Shown here one piece after another: positions 49,621 to 62,500 of a stretch of 64,000 bases of DNA. Within the stretch, counting starts at the first letter, position 1. The number at the start of each line of letters is the position of its first letter. Source of the stretch: Oikopleura dioica (taxonomy: Eukaryota; Chordata; Appendicularia; Copelata; Oikopleuridae); assembly GCA_907165135.1 (NCBI GenBank), contig OU015566.1, forward strand, positions 8,106,157 through 8,170,156, given 5' to 3'. The translations under genes and the position numbers were made by a program. A model generated the notes under the pieces. That model did not search any database and was not told the DNA's origin. It saw only the letters and a program-made list of their open reading frames with translations.

Positions 49621-50933
49621 ATGTCAGATACCGAGGATGAACCAAGTAGCCAAGAAATAATTGAAGAAGAAGTCGGGGAGGAAATGGAAGTTGTGGACGC
49701 GAAGGAGGCGGAAGGAGGCAATGACAAGGGCTCAGATTCCAGCGAAGATTCAGACGAGGACGAAGAGTACGAAGTCGAGAGTATTCTTCAATCGAGGTTC
49801 GTGAAGAAGAAAAAACAGTACCTGGTCAAATGGGTCAATTACTCCGACGAATGGAACACGTGGGAACCGATGGAGAACTTGGAAGGAAGTCAGGACTTAG
49901 TCGCAGCGTTTGAGAAGAAAGAAGCGGAGAAGCTGAAAAAAGAAGAGAGCGAAAAAGCTGCGGCGCTAGAGCGAAGAAAACAAGCGAAGGCGGAGCGCGA
50001 GGCGAAGCGAAGAGAGCGCGAAGCTGAAAAAGAAGCAAAGCGCGCAGAAAGGGCTAAGAAAGAAGCCGAGAAGCCAAAAAAGGAAATTAAAATCAAAACC
50101 GAAGGCAAGAAAAAATCACGTGCGATTATTTCCAGCTCTGAGTCTGAAGATCCCAGCGACGACGAAAAGAAATCTTTCGAAAAACCAAAACCAGTAGCAG
50201 TGAAAAATGAAAAGAAAAAGGAGTCTGACGCTGAGAGGCGAAAGAAGGAGCGAAAACAAGAAGCGAAAAGAAAAGCGCTCAAAGAAAAGAATGAGTTCCG
50301 ACGAATGGAGCTTGAAGCTGAACGAAGGAAGAATATGACTAACGGAAGGGATATGATATTTTTATCGATATCATATGAAAAACAAGGGTGAAAAATATAC
50401 GAAAATATACTAAAATATATAATAGAATCTTGTATTGCATGAAAAATCAGCCACCCACGAACTTTAATGTTCATGAATCTGATTGGCTTATATTTTAAAC
50501 GCTGGTTTTTGATTGGATAAATTCAAATCAAATCCCGCAAAAGCTTACAAAAATCCTGGTCATGGGAAGGATGACGTAAGAGCACCTACTCCGGAAGTAC
50601 CTCCGGAGATTCAAAGGTACGGGAAAAAATAGTAAACCAATAAACTATTAGGAATGATATCAGTAGATTGAGTTCTACTGATACAATGTGTATGTGTGTT
50701 ATTGTCAATTTTATTTTGAAATCCGGATATTTACATTTGTGGTTATAGCGAGCGAACTGAACCTGAGCCTAAGTCGACGGAGGAGGTCACGCTGAGATTT
50801 CTTTTCGGATGCGACAAAGAATCTTATGGGTGGCAGGTGTGTTGGATGGTCATGAAAGTGTTTGTTTTGTCTAGGAAAGAGCAGGGCACCATTTTTCATT
50901 TCTCAGGCATTTTAGTGGAACAAGGCATGATTT
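49621..50933 (+). CDS. Chromodomain protein (HP1-like chromo module)
   Basis: The ATG at 49621 follows GTTCTTCAG by five bases. After a 53-residue acidic region comes one chromodomain (YEVESILQSRFVKKKKQYLVKW, then WNTWEPMENL), with the aromatic cage residues Y, W and W of methyl-lysine readers. A long Lys/Glu/Arg helical tail with SSSESEDPSDDE, a possible CK2 site cluster, runs to about 50330. The reading frame of this exon closes at 50391; short later exons near 50588-50614 and 50747-50836 (VTLRFLFGCDKESYGW) may continue it, to about 50933. No chromoshadow domain is convincing, so it is not called HP1 outright. It could be an MPP8- or CBX-like reader. ACOX stops 217 nt upstream on the same strand. 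Confidence 0.65.
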
Positions 50934-51716
50934 AGTAAATTCGCGCAATAAATATTCGTAAACAGTTCAATTTTTGCAGTAAAATTGATAGAAGAGCAAC
51001 TTCCATTTACTTAGATCTCTATCGAAGCGGAAATTGGTTTCCTGGGAGACACAACCTGTACGGATCGCGATTCGGGCGATTTTAAATACGTATTTTTAAT
51101 CCATTGATTGATTAAATTTTATTGCAAAATCAAATGGATTTAAATAAGCTCGAATAGTGGATTTATTGCATATTTTTCGACACTTTTTCTGAATAAATTA
51201 CCCACTTAGTGCATTGAATTGGCAAGCATCATTTCATTACAGTCAGATTTCGTTTGACCTCGTTATTTAGCTTCCTCGAGTTGCAGACGAGTTCTCGCGT
51301 AGCAAGCTTGTCAAAGTTCAAAAGAAAGTCAAATGCAATGTGCTGAATTCAATGACTGTTTCAAATATTCCTCCGTCTGAAAAGGAATGGATTCATTTTT
51401 GTCGTGGATTCACTACTGCTTAATATGATATTATACACTATAATATTATATTAAATATATCGCAACAGTGACTCCCAAGCGCGTTAATTATGTATATCCA
51501 ATGACAGTCAAAGTTTTCACATGGCGAAACACTTGTTGAACTAACTGGAACTTCGACCAATCTTTCAAATACTGTTATAGCGGTGATGCGTGACTTGGTA
51601 AATCATCGCAAGAATTTACCTAAGTATCGACAGGTGCGGTAGTATTACAGTAGTGTCGCGTTCATCAGTTTTTTAGGCGGAAAGTAAACATTTGGTTCTC
51701 AGTGTTATCATCCGCC
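50934..51716. other. Intergenic, AT-rich
   Basis: Contains AATAAA near 50947 and an AT run near 51427-51460. No gene is supported. Confidence 0.35.
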
Positions 51717-54551
51717 ATGAATTTTGGGAAAGTGTGTTCGGCAAAGGCAACGTCGAATTCCAAGGTCAGCGCTCGCTCTAACCACAAATCCGGGATTTTT
51801 TTTATCAAAACAAAACTTATTTTGATCTCTTAGGTTTTCAAAAGCAATGTTTTTCAAAACTCGCTTGTGGACTGGATCTTCCAGATTCCACGGAACGCTT
51901 GGTGCATATTCAGGGAGATGACGCTGGCTTGGCTGTCAGTGTTCGTCGGATTGCTAATAAGCTTATAAATGCATATGGCAATAACTTGGAAAACGCAAAC
52001 GTAAGATTCAATTTATCGATCAAACTTTACTGTCTTTTCTAGGCTGACATTTACGAACCATACCAGCCTCGTTGCTATACCTCCAACGGCGTCCAGCGGG
52101 AGTATATTCTTTCAAAAATTGAAGCTGCTCCAGAAGAGAGTCGTCTTTCAATCCTAAGCACAATCACCAGTGGAAGTTGCGAGGTAGCTCTGGCACACCA
52201 GGAAGAAAATGACGACCATCTGGATGACTTGACGTTAGCCCCACATCCTGGCTTTAACTTTATACTAACGGGGAAACCAAGCTGCATCTCAATCATGAAA
52301 TACTATCTTGTCGAAGACGGAATTATGACGAACCACAGCTTGAGCAAGCGACAGCTTGAAATCGTCAAGGAGGAAAAAGAGAGATTCGATCGACAGAAAG
52401 AGGCTGAAAATTTGAGCGTTGACGACGCGTGCTTTTACTCCCTTTCCAATCTCGCGTGCGATAAGACGGTGAATATTTATGGCCTCGTCGGAGACTTCGA
52501 TTCTGCCGCTATTTCCGAGCATATGGCGCAATTTGGTGCGGTGGAAAAAGTATCTCGAACAGAAGAAGCAGATATTCCTATCATTGTCAAATTTGCCGAG
52601 TGGTCTGGCGCATTGGCAGCTTTGAAGAAACGAGACCAAGTCATAAATGGCATGAAAATACTCGTTATTCCCTTTCGCTTCGGCGACGATAAGTGTTCAA
52701 GAGTCAGCAGAGCGGTCATTCTTGAAAACTTGCCTCAAATGGACGAGAGTAGTTTGTACACTAAGTTTCGAGAAAATGGCGTTGCGTTGGCTCGCATCTG
52801 GCCGGAGAACCCGAAAATTGCTTTCGTCATCTTTTCAACGATGAAAATCGCCAAGAGCACTGAAAACATGAGTCCGATAACCATGCAGCCAATTTTTCAT
52901 CAAGAAGAAGGGACAAAACGAGTTGACGCTTATTTGTTGACAAATCGAATTTTCAAAGACCAGTTATTTACGCCTGAACAGAGGGTCTCTATTTTCGAAG
53001 ATTTCGAGCTCATAAGGATAGAGTCTACGAGCGAAGAGAGGGTCAAGTCTATTCCTTGGAAGGAACCGATCAAACTTCACAGTGCAAAGCGGCCACAAGA
53101 TTCTAGTTCTCTCCCGAAAAGGGCAAAAAAGCCTCGCCCTCCATCAGAATCGAGTAGCCACCTTTCCTCCACCGTTTCCGACGATTATTTCGGCCCTGAC
53201 AAGAGAGCAACTGTAAAAGCTCCAAAAATTCCCCCTCCATCAAACGACGCTGTCAATCTTCTCGGCGGCATTACTGAAAATATGTCCATAGAAAAAGACC
53301 GAAAAGTAATTCAACAGCGGGAAAAAAGGATTGCAACTTACAAATCTAGCCGTGAATGGTTCTATTTCGTCGAAAATGCTGACAATAAGACACAAGCGAG
53401 TATGCTGCCGCCGGAGACGACCAAGAAATACGAGCTCAATAAGATCTTCCATCAACGCGCATTTGAATGGAAGGTTAAAATCGACGAATGGGTCGATAAT
53501 GACAAGAAGAAAAAGATGCGTACGAGGACTCCCGAGCCTGATTTCAATGACTTTGAGGAACCGATGGAAGGACCTTGGGATCCTGCTAGTGAGGCGCTGA
53601 ATGATTCGATTGAATCGATAGACCCGCCGAGTTCTGGAATCTTGAATACTGACGATCCCCAAGAGCCTCATCAAGAAATGAACCAGTTCGAAATGGTCGA
53701 CACAATTGAAGACGATCCCTTCGATGCATCTCCGATGAATCCACCCGCGGCTCCAATGTCAACCTCTTCTGGATATCAATCTGGATCAGCGGGTAGCTCT
53801 GGAGGATGGAATCTCGGTTCAACCAATTCCAGATCGAGGAGCGTCTCGAAAAAGCCTTCTCCTTCGCCACATGTCGGGCAATTCATTCCCAATCGCCGAC
53901 AGAGAGGTAAAGCCAAACAGCAAGAGAAGAAAAACGACATGAATCTTACTCCCTCACAACTGAGCAAAATAAATATCGGCAGCAATTTGGCGGCTACACT
54001 CAAAGCTCTTGGCCAAAATCGTAATATTTTGGAAAATCTTAGAAATCAGCCGATAGAGGAAGAGGCTCCAGAAACCGATCCGATTGCCAGTCTCTCTGCC
54101 AATCCGCCTCAAGAAATTCGAAAAATTCTTAGAAATCTGAAGCTGGGAAAGTCTGATTTGGATCTGCTGCTGAATATACCACTGAAAGTGATGACTGAGC
54201 ATAATGTGTACGCACTGATTGATAGCAAGCATGGAGATAGAGATCACGTTAACGATAAAGACCCTGGAAAACTGATATCGCTGATAAAGATGTATTTGAC
54301 GCCGCCTGATGAATCCGAAGATTACAAATCAGAGAGACACTCGTAAGTCTTTTGTCGTGTTTAACTATCTTCAAAATCTTTTTAGCCCAGAAGAGAGGCC
54401 CAAAATAAGAGATGAAGATGAAATTTACAAGTGCGTCGAATTCCGCGAAATTCTCCAGAGCAGTTTAAAGCTTCTCGCTCGAGGAAAAGCAATCATGACG
54501 GAGATTTACGACATAAACTCCATCGAGCTTGAAGCTGGAGCGGACTTTTAA
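51717..54551 (+). CDS. RNA-binding protein with KH-like and RRM-like modules
   Basis: Exon 1 (51717-51764) joins in frame to 51852 onward if the weak acceptor CAAAAG is used. The first part (ERLVHIQGDDAGLAVSVRRIANKLINAYG) resembles a KH segment; residues encoded at about 52460-52670 form one RRM-like fold (TVNIYGLVGDFDSAAISEHMAQFG...GMKILVIPF) and 52710-52860 a second, degenerate one. The large exon continues with Ser/Pro-rich, acidic and low-complexity sequence and a helical C-terminal domain (ILRNLKLGKSDLDLLLN). A 40-nt intron at about 54343-54386 precedes the last exon. The total is about 900 residues. No named orthologue is recognised; an RNA-related role rests on the folds alone. Confidence 0.6.
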
Positions 54552-54848
54552 TATTCTGTACCTAATTTTTTCCTCTTTACCTTATTGGACCCTTTTCAAT
54601 TTCTATCTTATTCCAGTAATTCACTTATTTCCCGCTTCTTTGACTGATAAATCGAGTTATGAATAATTACACCACTAGCGAGCTGATCATTTCAGAGTTA
54701 GTTTGTATGCTCAATGCGCTAGCCCACTGCAGACGGTTGTTTCCTATTCACGTTCACAAACTGTCCAGAAGAATATCTTCTACCTATATGAAAAATAGGT
54801 GACGATCAAAATAAACTCACGATTTATAAAAAAAAATACTTTTTCAGA

Positions 54849-57800
54849 ATGACCGGACTCGAGCCAGTCCCGGAGAGTATTGACTTTCCAAAAACAGAAG
54901 AGGAAATTTTAAAAGTAATTTTCAGCGCAAAAGTCTCTTTTTTATTATGTTTTACAGTATTGGAAAGAAATCGATGCCTTCCAGACGAGTTTGAAGCAAT
55001 CGAAAGGCAAGCCGCCATATGTATTTTATGATGGCCCTCCATTTGCGACTGGAAAGCCCCACTACGGTCACCTTTTGGCGGGAACTATCAAGGTTTATTG
55101 ACAGTTTAAATTTCGATCTTAAGAGGAGGTTTTCTTTAGGATACAGTGACACGTTACTGGCATCAAAATGGATACCATGTGGAGCGACGATTTGGCTGGG
55201 ATACACACGGTCTCCCAGTTGAACACGAAATCGACAAGACTAACAATATTACTGTAAGCTCCCTAGCTAAGAATCGATCAACTGTTAACTAAAATCTATC
55301 TGTTAGGGACCTGAAGACGTTGAAAAGATGGGAATCGACAAGTACAACGCCCTGTGCAGATCAATTGTGATGCGTTACAGTGGCGAGTGGAAGGATACTG
55401 TCGACAGAATTGGTCGATGGATTGATTTTGAAAATGATTACAAGACTCTGTACCCATGGTTTATGGAAAGTGTTTGGTGGGTGTTCAAGCAGCTTTTCAC
55501 CAAGGGCCTTGTTTATCACGGACAGAAGGTGATGCCCTTCTCCACTGCTTGTAACACTCCCCTATCCAATTTCGAAGCTGGCCAGGACTACAAGGATGTC
55601 AACGATCCAGCTGTCTCCGTCAGCTTTCCTCTTAGAGATCAGCCCGACGTCGCTCTTGTCGCCTGGACAACTACTCCATGGACACTTCCATCTAATTTAT
55701 CACTCTGTGTCCACCCCGAGATGGACTACGTAAAGGTTCTTCAAAAGAAAGACGAGAAAAAGCTCATCGTCCTGGAAGCTCGTCTCTCCGAGCTCTTCAA
55801 AAACGACACTGAATATGAAGTTCTCGAAAAATTCAAAGGAAAAACACTCGAAGGCAAAAGATACGTCCCACTGTTCGACTACTTCGTCGAGGATTTCCCG
55901 AATGCTCACAAGGTCTGCTGTGATACTTACGTCACCGCCGACTCTGGTACTGGTGTCGTCCACCAAGCCCCTTACTTTGGTGCTGACGATTTCCGAGTTG
56001 GAATCGAAAACAACATCATTACTAAAGACGGTGTCACCGCTTGCCCTGTCAACAACTCCGGTAAATTCACCTCTAAGGTTGCCGATTTCCAGGGACTGCA
56101 CGTAAAAGACGCCGATAAAGAAATCATCAAAACGTTGAAGGGTAAAGATCGAGTCATCAAACAAGGACAGATCAAGCATAGTTACCCCTTCTGCTGGAGA
56201 TCTGGCACCCCTCTTATTTATAAAGCCGTGCCTTCGTGGTTCGTCCGCGTTGAGCACGCACGTGACCAACTTCTCAAGTCCAACGATGAAACTTACTGGG
56301 TGCCAAGTTATGTGAAGGAGAAAAGATTCGGAAACTGGCTCAAGAATGCCAATGATTGGTGCATTTCTCGAAATCGTTACTGGGGAACCCCCATCCCTCT
56401 TTGGGCTTCGGAAGATCTTGAAGAGATCGTTTGCGTCGGCAGCATCAAAGAACTTGCTGAACTATCAGGTGTTACTGTTACGGATCTTCATCGTGAATCC
56501 ATCGATCATATCACTATTCCTTCTCAAACCGGCCGAGGTGTTCTCAAGCGAATTCCAGAAGTTTTTGATTGCTGGTTCGAGTCTGGCTCCATGCCCTACG
56601 CTCAGAAGCACTACCCGTTCGAAAACAAAAAGCTCTTCGAAGACACCTTCCCCGCTCATTTCATCGCTGAAGGAATCGATCAAACCCGAGGATGGTTTTA
56701 CACGCTCATCGTGCTCTCTACCCACCTTTTCGGCAAACCCCCATTCAAAAACGTCATTGTCAATGGCTTGGTACTCGCTGAAGATGGAAACAAAATGAGT
56801 AAATCGAAGCGAAACTTCCCCGATCCAAACTTACTGTTTGACAAGTATGGTGCCGACGCTATCCGACTGTATCTCATCAGTTCCGTAGCTGTTGCCGGTG
56901 GCGATTTGCGCTTTAAGGAACAGGAGGTCAAAGAAATGATCCGAGACGTCTTCCTCCCGTGGTACAATGCCTACAGATTCCTCGTCCAAAACATTCTCCG
57001 ACATCAAATCGATACGAATAGCACTTTTACCTACGACCCAGCACTTGTTGGAACTTCCGACAACATCATGGACAAATGGATTCTTTCCTACTCTCAGAGT
57101 TTGATCAAATCCGTCAAAGAGGAGATGGAAACATACCACCTCAACAGAGTCGTTCCTAAGCTCTTGAAATTCGTCGATCAACTCACCAACTGGTACGTCA
57201 GACTCAACCGACGACGACTCAAGGGTGAAACTGGCGCTGAAGATTGTGTCCACGCTCTGACCACGCTCTATACTGTCATCGATTGGATGAACAGGCTCAT
57301 GGCTCCAGCAACTCCATTCTTGACCGAGCATCTTTACCAGAATCTCCGACGACTTCAACCTGCCAACAACCAAGACGGTTCGATCCACTTCCAGATGATG
57401 CCAGAAGTCAACGAGTCTCTCATCCAAATCGACATTGAACGAGCAGTTTCCAACATGACAACCGTTGTTCAAATCGGTCGAGCTCTCCGAGATCGAAAGA
57501 CTCTCCCAGAAAAGTACCCGCTTCCAGAAATCGTCGTCATTCGACCAGAACAAATTCAGCTTGACGAGCTCAAGATCCTCGAAACTTACATAATGGAGCA
57601 GCTGAACGTCCGCAAGGTCACATTCTCCGCTGATCGAAGCGCCTACGGTGTTGAGCTAAAGGCTGAGCCGGAAATCCCAATCCTTGGAAAACGACTTGGA
57701 AAGCAAGCTAAAGCTCTGTTCGCTGAGATCCGAAAGATGGATACTAATGCGATCGAGAAGCTCCGAGCTGACGGAAAGATGATTGTTGGTGGCCATGAAA

Positions 57801-58789
57801 TCACCAAGGATGAAATCAGAATTCAATTTAACGCAAAATCAGAGGTGAAAATTCTCCATTTTTCATTCTTTACTCATAATAATTTCTAAAAGGGAACTGT
57901 CAAATACGAAGCTGATTCGGAAGGGTCTCTACTAGTCCTTCTCAATATCTCCCTCAGCCAAGATATGATCGACGAAGGAGTCTCGCGAGAAGTCGTTAAC
58001 AGAGTACAAAAGTTGAAGAAGAAGGCCAAACTTGTCGTAACTGATGAAGTTACAGTTTTCTACCAGGTATGGAACGACCTTATCGGCAACGGATAAAAAG
58101 TATTGTTCAGACGCCCAAAGGTTACTTGGATGACGTCATCACTTCGCACTTTGAGAAGATCCAGTCGGCCATTCGAGCCACTTTTGTAAAGAATGACTGC
58201 CCTGGATATGCAGATATTGCTGCTACATCGAAAGAAGAGATGAAGGTAATCAATCAAAATCCCATCATCTTGTAAAAATCGTTCATCGTAGGGCGAATTC
58301 TTCAAAACCAAGACAGTCCTCAATCTCCAAGTCGCTCATGGAACCATTGACCCCAGCGCACCAGTACCCCTTTGCGTCAAAAATTCCGCGAGTGCCGGAG
58401 TAACGACCCTTTTGGAGAACCCCAAGGGACGGCCAGCGAAGAAGGTTGTAGTGAAATCTGCCGGCGATTCTAGCGCGCAGAGCGATTTTGTCAATTTGGA
58501 ATTTGTTGGAAACGATAGATATGGAGTGGTCCAGGATCCGAAGGCTGCTGTTGTGTTGAATAATCCTGGATACGAGGTGAGTTCTCGTTGATTACTGTTA
58601 GTGATAAGTTTCTAGGTGAAATCGGTAGAACAAGTCGAATCCCTTGCCGCGGATCTCTTCGGCTGGGGTGGCGATTCTGCCGCGTTGAAGCTTTTTTTCG
58701 ACAAGAACTGCACAAAACCAGTCAAGGACTTTAACGACCTCAAGAATGCGACAGTGTTTGTTAAGAATTTGGCGAAGCCGATCGCCTAA
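54849..58789 (+). CDS. IARS1: Cytosolic isoleucyl-tRNA synthetase
   Basis: The ATG at 54849 lies one base after CTTTTTCAG, a likely trans-splice acceptor. The class I signatures are intact: KPHYGHLL (HIGH motif) at about 55058 and NKMSKS (KMSKS) at about 56790. The editing domain ([12 protein letters not shown]), the anticodon-binding helical region ([13 protein letters not shown]) and the eukaryotic C-terminal extension to the TAA at 58789 are present; the main exon is 55316-57843 and short introns lie on either side. Family knowledge: charges tRNA-Ile in the cytosol and is part of the multisynthetase complex. The length (about 1,150 residues) is slightly below the human enzyme (about 1,260). 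Confidence 0.96.
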
Positions 58790-59527
58790 ATTATGTGGTG
58801 TTGCTTGTGCTAGGAAAATTACTTTCTGTCTTCAGAAGCTCAAACTTCTTACTGTAGGAAAATTTAAAGAATAAAAAAGGGAAAATATATTACCGTGATC
58901 CATGACGGAGATAAAATTCGAATACAGATGTTTTCATGGATTAATGAAAACATCTATCGTTGATAAAAAATCGAGCAGGATGAAATCACGGAAGATAACC
59001 AAATCAAAGCAACTTGCGTAAAACTATCATAAGGCAACTCAACTTTGATACTTATCTTTGCAAAATCAGCATTAGCAATTGTTTTCAATGAGAGAAGATA
59101 ATCCGAGAAAGAAAAAAGAAATCGATAATAGAAACAAGAAAATCAAGGAAAAAGAATATGAGATTAGTTCCTTTCTTTCGTAAAATCTCTTCTGAATACG
59201 AATGATTCCTCGCTGATTTCGAATTTTATTAAAAAAAAAGTGGCGATCGTTTCAAGCCGAGTTGCTCGCTTTTCGCGAGGAAGAAAAAAGCGAAATTGGT
59301 GAGTCATCTCTCGGGTCTCGGGGCGGATCTTTTGTGGCGATGTAGCGCGGCCAATCCGCACCCAAAAACCCATTCACCCCGTTCACTCCGCGCTTTTTTT
59401 GCACATTTTCTGCTCTTCGCACTATTCTAGGGCGAAGGAATGAGAGACAAAGAAAAGAAAAAATAGAAGCCGTCAATTCCAAAAAGAATGAGAAAACAAG
59501 TGAAATAACGAGGAAATAAATAGAGAA
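58790..59527. other. Intergenic with one hairpin
   Basis: An 11-bp perfect inverted repeat (GATGTTTTCAT / ATGAAAACATC, 58927-58954, 6-nt loop) lies about 140 bp after the IARS1 stop; its role is unknown. The rest is AT-rich with A-runs, and no gene is seen. Confidence 0.4.
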
Positions 59528-62500
59528 ATGACCAGGAGAAGCCGAAGACAGAGGGAAGTCGGACTAAAGTCTGAAATCAAAACTGCCTATGCTCCTGTAA
59601 GTATCGATTTTTGACATTTTGACTTGATAATTTCCCTCGGAAACCTATTTTTGATGTGAAAGAAATCATATTTTTATTATTTTTTATTCAAAAATTGATG
59701 ACATACATTTTTTAATCTAAAATTGAGCAATTTTTCCTAGTAACCAATTTTTAAATTCATGTTATTGAACATAAAATTGAAGAAAACATGTTTCTTTTTA
59801 TGAAAAGTTGGATAAAATCGATCGAGTTATTTGAGGAATCGATTTTCCCCGTCAAAATTCAATTTGGAATGATGATTTCATGAAGCTTTCAATTTGATTC
59901 AACTTTCGCTTTCAATAAATTTTTATTAAATTTAAATTTTAAATTTACGGCTTTCTATTTTTGACAGTTTTCGTTTTTCCTGGTCTTTATTTTGCATCAA
60001 AACAAACTGTTAATTTTCTTGTGTTCTATTTTCCATATTTTTAGCCCCGCATTTCTCATGCTCCCGAAGTCGCCCACAATTTGTCCGTTCGCTGTTTTAA
60101 ATATGATCCTTCAATTCCCAATCCCATTGTTCTGACTAAACCTCTCAAGGTAATTCTTGCGCTCTTACTCGACCATGACTGAATTTTTCTTCCTTTGCAG
60201 CCGCGGGCAGTTTCAAGCTCGGAGGACGAAGATGAGCTGGAGGCGGTTTATCCCGGTCCGATTTGTATTTCGTGCTCTGGCGTCGACAACGACCCCTTGA
60301 TTTGGTGTTCTGGTTGTGCCGAGCCCTATCATTACGAGTGTGCTAAAGGTTATCCTAAAGAAAAGTACGGCCAGACCTACCGCTGGCTCTGTCTCGATTG
60401 TCGACAGAGCTGCGTTTCGTGTTCCTATCCTGTTTTGACGATATCGACCTTCAACTGCAAGACCTGCTGGAAGATTATCCACAGGCGTTGTATAGACCCC
60501 CAAGTATGATTTCTCGAAATCAACAAAACCAAACGAGAAAATTTCAGCTGCGGAGCGAGTTCCGTCAAAACGGCTGGACCTGCTCCGAATGCCTCAGACC
60601 TAATCATGAAGAGCCGCCACGAAGTACCTGCGAGCTCTGTCTATCCGACCCGCTACCCAACTGCCAACCTAGTTACCAATGCGACCGCTGCCGAACCTCC
60701 GTTAAATCCTGTTGTTTGGACCTCTCCGACGATATTCTTCATTTTTATGGTAATGCATCTCAATAAGCAGCCTCTATTATCCCATTTTTAGATAATTTTG
60801 CACAACGTCAGACCTTTCTTTGTGAAAACTGCGATGCGAGCATTTCGTGGAAGAATCATCTTCTCTGCGCTTGGCGAAGAAGTCTTCTTCAAATCCTCAG
60901 TCCTCTTTCGCAACTGGCCAAAAGTGGCCACTCCGAAATCTCCGAAATCCAGAGAAATATCGACAAGGTACCAAAAAGAAATCATCTTTGATTCTAAAAC
61001 GCTCTTTCTAGTTCGATTCAATAGAAGATTTTGCCAAAAAGATCAAGGAACTTCGTAGATTAGAGAAATTTCGCTCAGACGAGATCCAACGCAAATTTGA
61101 GCACTCAAAGAATGTGCTAGAGGAAATCTTTCCAAAATATGACGCTCAAGTCGCTGCGCTGCCTGAAACTGAGTTTCCTCCTGAATTTACCTTTCACCTG
61201 AGAAAAGCGCCTGAAATACCTCAGTATCAAACTTCACTCTATCGTTCACCAGGTCCGGGGATAAAAAGATTCTCAATTTTAAATCTAAGTTAAAAAGGAC
61301 TTGATCTTTAAATCCCGATAAAAGCATGTTGTCTTTGTACGGCAAAACCATCTTACGCTCGGTTAATCTACCTTGGCCAGGATGAGTGGGCCCATGCAGC
61401 CTGTGTTCTTTGGGCAGGAAGGCTAGCGAATACAAAGGGAAATTACTCCCCTATGATTCGAGGATATTCACATGGAATTGGCCCAAGTGCATCAAGAGAA
61501 GAAGATTCCTGCCGCCACTGTGGTTACAGTATACGCACAGCAATATCCGTCAAATGCTGTAAAGAGGGCTGTAACTTGGTTATGCATTTCTTCTGCGCAA
61601 GATTAACTGGCTGGTTGGTGATGGACAAGATGTCGTCTCTTTGTGGCCGCCATAAACCCCGCTGCGAATCGAAGAAAAACATGGTATTGGAAGCTTCTCT
61701 TGCGAGGAAGCAGTCGACAGAACAGGGAGCTGAGACTCCAAATTTATTAGCCGACTTGATAAGACAGGAAATGCCATCGCAAGACCAGAACGTCCCACCC
61801 TCTGACGTCAAGCCGGTCACACAACAAACTGACGCGGGTAAAACAGTAGTTACTCCAGGCATAACTCCCGCACCGAAGACCGGAAAGCCGTCGTCGTTCG
61901 ACCGACAGACCTCTCCAGTAAAAGTTGCCCCTATCCTTTCTAACGGAAACCTCAAACCTAAATCCCCATCATCTGGCGGAAAACCGCAAGCCTTTCAGCA
62001 AATGATGACTTCGCCGCCACCGCTGATTGTGGGCAAGAAAGCACCATTAGCTCAGTCTGCAGAAAACTCAACGCTCAAGGAACTACTCAGAGCATCCCCA
62101 AGCAAATCTACTCCTGTCCCAGCATCTCCACTCCAGTTGTACACTAGCCCAAAGCCAATGCAGAAATTAATTAGCCCACCAAAGAATCAGCCTACACAGA
62201 GGCTGCAGATCATCCCGCTCGAGTCACAAGTGAATTCGAAAGCGATGGCCTCGAATATCATGACAAAGAAGCCAGAACTTCAGCAGTTTGGACAAGACAA
62301 ACTCTCACAACTGATTGAAACTCTCTTCAACGAAGGACCTAGTAGCACACCAACTTCAGTAAATCATTTTTCAACAAACCTAAAAGAAAGTTCCGCTTCA
62401 ACCTCTTCCAACTTATTGCCCAGCTCAAGTACCAGCTCTATTACGACTCAACCTCAAAATCCGCCTAACCTTACGCCCAAGCCAATGCCAATGCTCAACA

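Noticed and set aside
49890-50474. 194-codon minus-strand Ser/Phe-rich frame
   Set aside because: It mirrors the Lys/Glu-rich tail of the chromodomain protein; such complements are always Ser/Phe rich.
55700-57553. Long minus-strand frames opposite IARS1
   Set aside because: Antisense shadows of the synthetase exon, with no domain or splice context.
58927-58954. 11-bp hairpin as a histone-type 3' stem-loop
   Set aside because: The stem and loop do not match the histone GGCTCTTTTCAGAGCC type and no histone gene is near.
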